From contig FR884115.1 in NCBI GenBank assembly GCA_000435975.1, positions 1-44,195 on the forward strand: a DNA stretch of 44,195 nt. Reading direction: 5' to 3'. This document shows positions 39,942 to 44,195 of this stretch, piece by piece. The notes beneath the pieces are model-generated. The model was not told the DNA's origin and did not search any database. It saw nothing but the letters and a program-made list of their open reading frames with translations. The position numbers and the translations under genes were made by a program. Source of the DNA: Oscillibacter sp. CAG:241 (GTDB taxonomy: Bacteria > Bacillota > Clostridia > Oscillospirales > Oscillospiraceae). The first letter of the stretch is position 1. Each line of letters starts with the position of its first letter.

Positions 39942-41279
39942 TCATCCTGCGGCCATGGTCAGCAGCCGGGCAGCAATGGGCCCGGCGGCGTCCGCGCCGC
40001 CGCCGCCGTTTTCCACCAGCACCACAAAGGCCAGGGGCAGATCCTCGTCCGCCACAAAGCCCGCGAACCATGCATGGGGCGACTGACCCGGCGCAGCCTC
40101 GGCGGTGCCGGACTTGGCGCACACCGCCAGCGAGCCGAACATGCTCTGACCATAGGTCTGCTGCACATTGTTGCGCATCATATCCCGCAGCACCCGGCAG
40201 GTGTCCGCGTCAAAGGGGGCCTTCAGAGACGGCGCGCCGTCTCCGGGCAGAGGAATGCCGTGCATGGTGGTCTCCTTATATACCAGCCGGGGTCCTGCGG
40301 ACCTGCCGCCGGTGATGGAGCCCAAGAATCGCAGAAACGCGCAGGGATTCACCAGATCGTCGTACTGGCCCACACCCGACCAGCCCAGATCTGCCCCCTG
40401 ACCCACGGTAAACTGTCCGGCCGCCGCGCTGATGCCGCTGACGGTGAAGCTCTCCGTCAGTCCGGCCTTTTCCGCGTATCGAGCCAGGGTCTCGCCCCCC
40501 AGCTCCACCGCCATCTGAGCATAGGCGCAGTTGCAGGACCGGGCCAGGGCATCGTACAGGTCCATATCCCCGTGGGCATAGGGACAGGTGATAACGCCGC
40601 CGTCCAGCTCCAGACGCCCGGTGCAGGTGAAGTGCCGGTCCAGAGCGCCGTCCAGATTCTCCAAAGCCGCAGCAGTGGTCACCAGCTTGAACACGGAGCC
40701 CGGGGCAAACGTGGACGACAGCACCCGGTTCAGATACACGCCGTCATACCGGCTGTCCCCGTCCCGGATCTCCGGCGGGTCCGCCGGGTCAAAGGTGGGG
40801 CTGGACACCATGCACAGCACGTCGCCGGTGCGGTAGTTGTACACCGCCACGGCCCCCTTCCGGCCGTTCAGGGCCTCCAGAGCCGCAGCGTTCAGCTCTG
40901 CGTCAATGGTCAGATATACCTTGTGTCCTCCGGCGGAGGTACCCGTCAGCGGGTCAAAGCCCACCAAGCGCCGCCGCATAGCCGCCTTGGCGGAGGTGGA
41001 AATGTTGTCGTCCCGGTCGCCCACCACATGGAGCGTCGCCCGGCGAATGACGCCGTCCTCTGCCCAGCTGCCGGAGGCCCCGTCATACAAAAGCACCCCG
41101 TTGCGGTCCAGCATCTGACCCAGGGCCAGCCGCCCATTCCGATAGGCATGGTCATTGGCGGAGAAGGCGGCCCACTGTCCGCCCCGCACCACATACCGCA
41201 CGCAGAACAGCACCACGCCCGCACCCAGCACAGCGATCAGTGCCAGCACCAGCATGGACCGCAGCTTTACCTGTTTCAA
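39942..41279 (-). CDS. Class B penicillin-binding protein (PbpA/FtsI-like transpeptidase)
   Basis: A 445-aa membrane-anchored D,D-transpeptidase. One N-terminal membrane helix (about 8-28) is followed by a short dimerisation-like region and the transpeptidase domain with all three motifs: SVFK (Ser195, Lys198), SCN (248-250) and KSGTAE (from Lys389). It is short for class B and resembles the PbpA type that pairs with an FtsW/RodA. The start is a TTG at 41279 with GGAGGAG 6 nt upstream, forming a 4-nt TTGA overlap with the stop of the FtsW gene. This is tight coupling of polymerase and cross-linker. KSG replaces the commoner KTG. Confidence 0.92.
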   Translation of the reverse strand: MKQVKLRSMLVLALIAVLGAGVVLFCVRYVVRGGQWAAFSANDHAYRNGRLALGQMLDRNGVLLYDGASGSWAEDGVIRRATLHVVGDRDDNISTSAKAAMRRRLVGFDPLTGTSAGGHKVYLTIDAELNAAALEALNGRKGAVAVYNYRTGDVLCMVSSPTFDPADPPEIRDGDSRYDGVYLNRVLSSTFAPGSVFKLVTTAAALENLDGALDRHFTCTGRLELDGGVITCPYAHGDMDLYDALARSCNCAYAQMAVELGGETLARYAEKAGLTESFTVSGISAAAGQFTVGQGADLGWSGVGQYDDLVNPCAFLRFLGSITGGRSAGPRLVYKETTMHGIPLPGDGAPSLKAPFDADTCRVLRDMMRNNVQQTYGQSMFGSLAVCAKSGTAEAAPGQSPHAWFAGFVADEDLPLAFVVLVENGGGGADAAGPIAARLLTMAAG

Positions 41280-43042
41280 GACCGCTCCTCCTTTCCGAAT
41301 ATCTCATCCACAGGGACCCCGGGGATCCCGTCGAAGAATCCCTCCTGCCGCTCCGGCGTTTTTTCACTCTTGGGCGGCGGAGAGATTTCTTTTTCCGGCG
41401 GACGGCGCACATCGATGGCCTTCAGATAGGCCAGCAGCCCCCAGCAGGACAGCATGCTGGACCCGCCCATGGACACAAAGGGAAACGTCACGCCGGTCAG
41501 CGGCAGGATGTCCACCGCGCCCAGCACGTTCAGGGTGGTCTGGAAGATCAGCATGGACGCCGCGGCGCAGGCGGCGATGGCATAGAAGCCGGACCGGGCG
41601 CTGTCGCCGGCCCGCAGGGCAAACACCGCCAGGGCCATCACCGCCCCCACGCATACCAGGGCCAGCAGCAGCCCGAATTCCTCCGACACCACGCCGAATA
41701 CCAGGTCCGTGTTGGCCGCCCCCACATATTTCAGCCACGCGTCCTCCGGCCCCGTGCCGAACAGGCCGCCGGACGCAGCAGCGGACATGGTGCGGCTCTG
41801 CTGATAGCCGGTGGTCTGGGTAAATTCCCAGGCATGCCGCCAGACGGTGAACCGCTGGGCCACATACGGCTTGAAGTGCAGCACCAGTCCCCCGGCAAAG
41901 CCCGCAGCCGCCGTCATCATCACGATGGAGGCCAGGTCCCCGGTCCGCAAAAAGGCAATGCACAGAAAGGCCACGAAAAACACCAGCGCCGTGCCAAAGT
42001 CACTCATCAGCGCCAGACATCCCACGCAATAGGCGGAAAACAGCACCGTGAAGATCAGGTTCCGCTTGGCAAAGAGCCGGTCCAGGGTGGCGGCCCCTGC
42101 CAGGATAAACGCCAGCTTCACCAGCTCCGACGGCTGGAAGGAAATGGGGCCCACCGATATCCAGTTCTTGGCTCCGAAAATGCGCTCCCCCATCACAACG
42201 TTGAAGGCCAGCAGTGCCGCCGCGGCCGCAGCCACTGGCCAGCGCAGCTTCACCGCCAGATGCAGCCGCCCCAGCAGCCACACCAGGGTGCCGTAAATGC
42301 CCATGCCCAGCGTCACCGCCGCCAGCTGCTTGTAAAGGGCCCCCGGGTCCCAGGCGGCGGTAATGGCAAAGCCCACCGTGGTCAGCAGCAGCGCCAGAAT
42401 CTCCAGATCAAACTGTCTCCGGTGCAGCTTCCGGCTGACGGCGTACAGCACCCACCCCAGGCCGCACAATCCAAAAAAGCCTGCGCTGATGGGATAGATA
42501 TTCTCCGCTCCGAAGTTCGGGGCAAACTGTGCCCACAGCAGCAGCTGAATAAATGTCAGCAGCCACAGGCCGCCCACCGGCCCGGGCCGCCGCCGGGGCT
42601 GGCCGGATGGCTGGGGCTTGTCCGACGGGAAAAAGAACAGCTCCACACCGCCCACGGCGATGGAGTCGCCGGGATGCAGATCGGCGGTCGTCAGCGTCCG
42701 CTGCCCGTTCAGCAGCACGCCGCTGCTGTGATTCAACGGGTTGACCCGCCATGTCCCGGCCTCGTCCCGGGACAAAATGGCGTGACTGCGGGACACAGAG
42801 GGAAAGTTTATGCGAATATCCGACCGTTTTGCGCGGCCAATCACGTTTTCCCAGTGATAAATTTCATACCGCGCACCATTGGACAGGGTCACAAAGCCCC
42901 AGCTCTCCCGGTCCTTTCCCCGGAACAGGGACTGGCAGCACCGCACCAGCAGCCAGACTGCCAGCCCAGAAACCAGCGCCCTTCCCAGCCACAGGATCAC
43001 CGGCAGCGCCGGAGAGATGTATTGTTGTAAAAATGCCGTCAT
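41276..43042 (-). CDS. FHA domain-FtsW/RodA/SpoVE family fusion (SEDS glycosyltransferase)
   Basis: A 588-aa protein. Residues 11-33 are a membrane anchor and about 48-138 an FHA phosphopeptide-binding domain (VIGRAKRSDIRI, SVSRSHAIL with Arg70, Ser84 and His87, then SSGVLLNG). A SEDS polytopic domain with about ten helices follows (KNWISVGPISFQPSELVKLAF, MSDFGTALVFF, VFGVVSEEFGL, GVTFPFVSMGGSSML). SEDS proteins polymerise glycan strands from lipid II with a class B PBP, which here is the next gene. The FHA part would tie activity to Ser/Thr phosphorylation. The ATG at 43042 lies downstream of a promoter; GGAG precedes it. Confidence 0.93.
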   Translation of the reverse strand: MTAFLQQYISPALPVILWLGRALVSGLAVWLLVRCCQSLFRGKDRESWGFVTLSNGARYEIYHWENVIGRAKRSDIRINFPSVSRSHAILSRDEAGTWRVNPLNHSSGVLLNGQRTLTTADLHPGDSIAVGGVELFFFPSDKPQPSGQPRRRPGPVGGLWLLTFIQLLLWAQFAPNFGAENIYPISAGFFGLCGLGWVLYAVSRKLHRRQFDLEILALLLTTVGFAITAAWDPGALYKQLAAVTLGMGIYGTLVWLLGRLHLAVKLRWPVAAAAAALLAFNVVMGERIFGAKNWISVGPISFQPSELVKLAFILAGAATLDRLFAKRNLIFTVLFSAYCVGCLALMSDFGTALVFFVAFLCIAFLRTGDLASIVMMTAAAGFAGGLVLHFKPYVAQRFTVWRHAWEFTQTTGYQQSRTMSAAASGGLFGTGPEDAWLKYVGAANTDLVFGVVSEEFGLLLALVCVGAVMALAVFALRAGDSARSGFYAIAACAAASMLIFQTTLNVLGAVDILPLTGVTFPFVSMGGSSMLSCWGLLAYLKAIDVRRPPEKEISPPPKSEKTPERQEGFFDGIPGVPVDEIFGKEERS

Positions 43043-43084
43043 AGCTTGTCTCCACTTGGGTCCTTTTTCTATCGTTCCGATTCT

Positions 43085-43112
43085 ATCATACCATTTTTGC
43101 CCGGAAAAGCAA
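43085..43112 (-). promoter_or_regulatory. Promoter of the FHA-ftsW/pbp operon
   Basis: On the minus strand TTGCTT (43112-43107) and TATGAT (43090-43085) are 16 bp apart, about 40 nt before the start codon. This excludes the longer upstream reading frame as coding. Confidence 0.65.
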
Positions 43113-43389
43113 CCACCATCAGCAAAAAACAAGAGCACGCTGCCTTACAATTCTGTAAGCTACGCGCCCAATAACCATTTCACTGATCGGGCCCCGCGGA
43201 GGAAAAACCCTCTGTGGGGCCCGGTTTGCGTCTATTTTTCAGCGCGTGGGCCATGGTGAAATCATCATGTTTCAACTATCGGCATACAGACAGAAGGTCC
43301 AGGTACGGCACGTGGTCAGACGGATTCGGCACAATATGCTGTTTTATGCTTTCCGATGAATGAATATACTTGTAAGCTCGGAGGATTCA
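43113..43389. other. AT-richer spacer with one strong hairpin; no convincing gene
   Basis: The base composition drops relative to the rest of the window. It contains a 15-bp hairpin (43188-43202 with 43209-43223, two G.U pairs) followed loosely by TTTGCGTCTATTTTTC. This could be an old terminator whose gene is gone. A 30-codon frame (43267-43359) with many basic residues ends exactly where the next frame's ATG begins (43360), but it has no ribosome binding site and is not called. Confidence 0.5.
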
Positions 43390-43524
43390 GTGGCAGCGAT
43401 TCCCTTGAATTCAGAAAAGGAAACTCTGGTGCCGGTAAGAACTAAGGAAACTGTGTCTGCTATAGACCGTTGGGTTACAGAAGAAATCGGAGAGAACAAA
43501 GGATTCATTATAATTGGCGTATAA
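43390..43524 (+). CDS. Very small ORF or gene remnant, hypothetical
   Basis: A 44-codon frame starting at a GTG with GGAGG 5 nt upstream; the same frame is open to an ATG at 43360 (54 codons). It ends in KGFIIIGV just before a good terminator. The predicted product is soluble and mildly acidic (SAIDRWVTEEIGENKG looks helical). The local base composition is lower in G+C than the neighbours. It may be a genuine small protein or, as likely, the tail of a gene whose front was lost. No family is recognised. Confidence 0.4.
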   Translation: MAAIPLNSEKETLVPVRTKETVSAIDRWVTEEIGENKGFIIIGV

Positions 43525-43530
43525 CAAAAG

Positions 43531-43570
43531 GAGCTATCTGACTTCTCTAACAGAAATCAGATAGCTCTTT
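43531..43570 (+). terminator. Intrinsic terminator after the small ORF
   Basis: GAGCTATCTGA (43531-43541) pairs with TCAGATAGCTC (43557-43567), followed by TTTATT. An A-rich left foot also makes it a weaker terminator on the minus strand. Confidence 0.85.
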
Positions 43571-43583
43571 ATTCTTGGATAAT

Positions 43584-43866
43584 CTAAAATGTTGCCATTT
43601 TGTTGTCACAGGGCAATTCCCGGGCACAAAAGTCCAGCATTTTCAACCGTTTCCGTTCATAAGGATGTATTTTCTTATGAGAGATTGGTCGCAACCTCTG
43701 TTATGGAGGCTGCGGCCTTTTCTCTTTCTATGGTAGATCACGGCCTTGACGATTCTGCGATAGCAAGCATCTCCTTTATGGTTGCAAGGTCTACAAGTCC
43801 GACGCCGGTAAAGTGGATGTCAACGCCCACCTGCTTATGCCCGTTCACCATTAGGCAAGCGCCATT
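43584..43866 (-). pseudogene. Minus-strand gene scraps, unidentified
   Basis: Two stretches on the minus strand look like coding sequence but are in different frames and have no starts. One runs from about 43866 to a TGA at 43738 (GACLMVNGHKQVGVDIHF then TGVGLVDLATIKEMLAIAE). The other ends at a TAG at 43584 (HKKIHPYERKRLKMLDFCA then RELPCDNKMATF). The VDIHFTGVGLVD part faintly recalls the C-terminal tail of large serine recombinases, but this is a guess. The first scrap stops at the point where the ABC-transporter fragment begins, suggesting a rearrangement junction near 43866. Confidence 0.4.
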
Positions 43867-44195
43867 TTGAACGTAGAACCTATGGACATCGATGGCGAAG
43901 ACCTGACGCCGGAGCGGGAGGACATTGAACTTCACCATGTAGATTTCTCCTACGGCAGCAAGCCCATCCTGCACGACGTGTCCCTGACCATCCTGGAAAA
44001 AGCCACGGTCGCTATTGTCGGCCCCTCCGGCAGCGGCAAGACCACGCTGTGCAATCTCACGGCGCGGTTCTGGGACGTGCAGTCAGGCGGCGAGCACCAG
44101 CGCATTTCCATCGCCCGGGCGATTATGAAGGACGCGCCTGTCATCATTCTGGACGAAGCCACCGCCAATGTTGACCCCGAAAATGAAAAGGAGCT
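43867..44195 (+). pseudogene. ABC transporter nucleotide-binding domain fragment with internal deletion (cut by window edge)
   Basis: A continuous plus-strand frame (in-frame stop at 43852-43854; first Met codon 43882) encodes part of an exporter-type ABC ATPase of the MsbA/MdlB kind. Visible are IELHHVDFSYGSKPILHDVSL, Walker A (IVGPSGSGKTTL), then NLTARFWDVQSG joined directly to GEHQRISIARAIM and Walker B (VIILDEATANVDPENE). About 70-80 residues that should lie between Walker A and the signature, including the Q-loop, are missing in frame. The membrane domain is also absent. It is therefore almost certainly non-functional as seen. The 3' end runs out of the window. Confidence 0.8.

Noticed and set aside
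43589..43870. Plus-strand 93-codon frame in the decayed region
   Set aside because: It has no ribosome binding site and unnatural composition, and the opposite strand shows more protein-like scraps.

Overview
This 44.2 kb window is high-GC bacterial chromosome (mostly above 60% G+C by eye). Its short intergenic spacers carry good TTGACA/TATAAT-type promoters, AAGGAGG-type ribosome binding sites and intrinsic terminators. The gene content is that of a Gram-positive anaerobe of the class Clostridia: WhiA, YvcK, HPr kinase, a phosphate butyryltransferase-type enzyme, DUF4364, TrmFO, and an FHA-FtsW next to a PbpA-like transpeptidase. My best guess is a gut Oscillospiraceae/Ruminococcaceae-type organism. 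That is inferred from gene content and base composition, not from any database match.

Layout. 3-2697 (+): end of an ABC exporter ATPase and its large permease. 2779-5003: divergent pair of a nucleoside-recognition (GATE) family membrane protein and a LysR regulator. 5047-11251 (-): one tight run, dnaG > rpoD > cupin > larE > larB > larC, which places nickel-pincer cofactor synthesis behind the primase/sigma-factor operon; larA is not in the window. 11379-13136 (-): Na/phosphate cotransporter with a PhoU tail. 13374-14385: small export-type membrane protein, an IS1182-type transposase scar and a small membrane protein. 14582-22360 (+): trmH-type methyltransferase, dprA, topA, trmFO, plsX, then acpP and rnc. 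22427-24527 (-): YcxB-like and TSCPD proteins; luxS and mtnN (SAM by-product recycling and AI-2). 24771-28192 (+): tmcAL, an RsiV-like lipoprotein and a ptb-type enzyme, with a small membrane protein gene and rpmB on the minus strand. 28700-38336 (+): hprK, ROK glucokinase, murB, rapZ, yvcK, whiA, a C_GCAxxG_C_C protein and dnaE, nearly all overlapping or within 30 nt. 38383-39219 (-): cysteine-rich conserved protein. 39372-39899 (+): DUF4364. 39942-43042 (-): FHA-FtsW/RodA protein and class B PBP. 43043-44195: AT-richer, decayed region with a very small ORF, a minus-strand gene scrap and an ABC-transporter fragment that has lost its middle.

Most genes are housekeeping: tRNA modification (TrmH family, TrmFO, TmcAL), DNA topology and replication, lipid precursors, cell wall (MurB, PBP, FtsW, YvcK-RapZ control) and carbon-catabolite control (HprK, glucokinase). 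The least ordinary points are these: dnaE is split by a 34-bp imperfect tandem duplication; larEBC sits inside the rpoD operon with a single-ORF LarC carrying a His-rich loop; the cysteine-rich protein has a sporulation-type -10 candidate; three TTGTAA repeats lie one helical turn apart ahead of tmcAL; and the right end is a composite of gene scraps. I did not find a CRISPR array, prophage, tRNA, rRNA or a convincing new multi-gene system.
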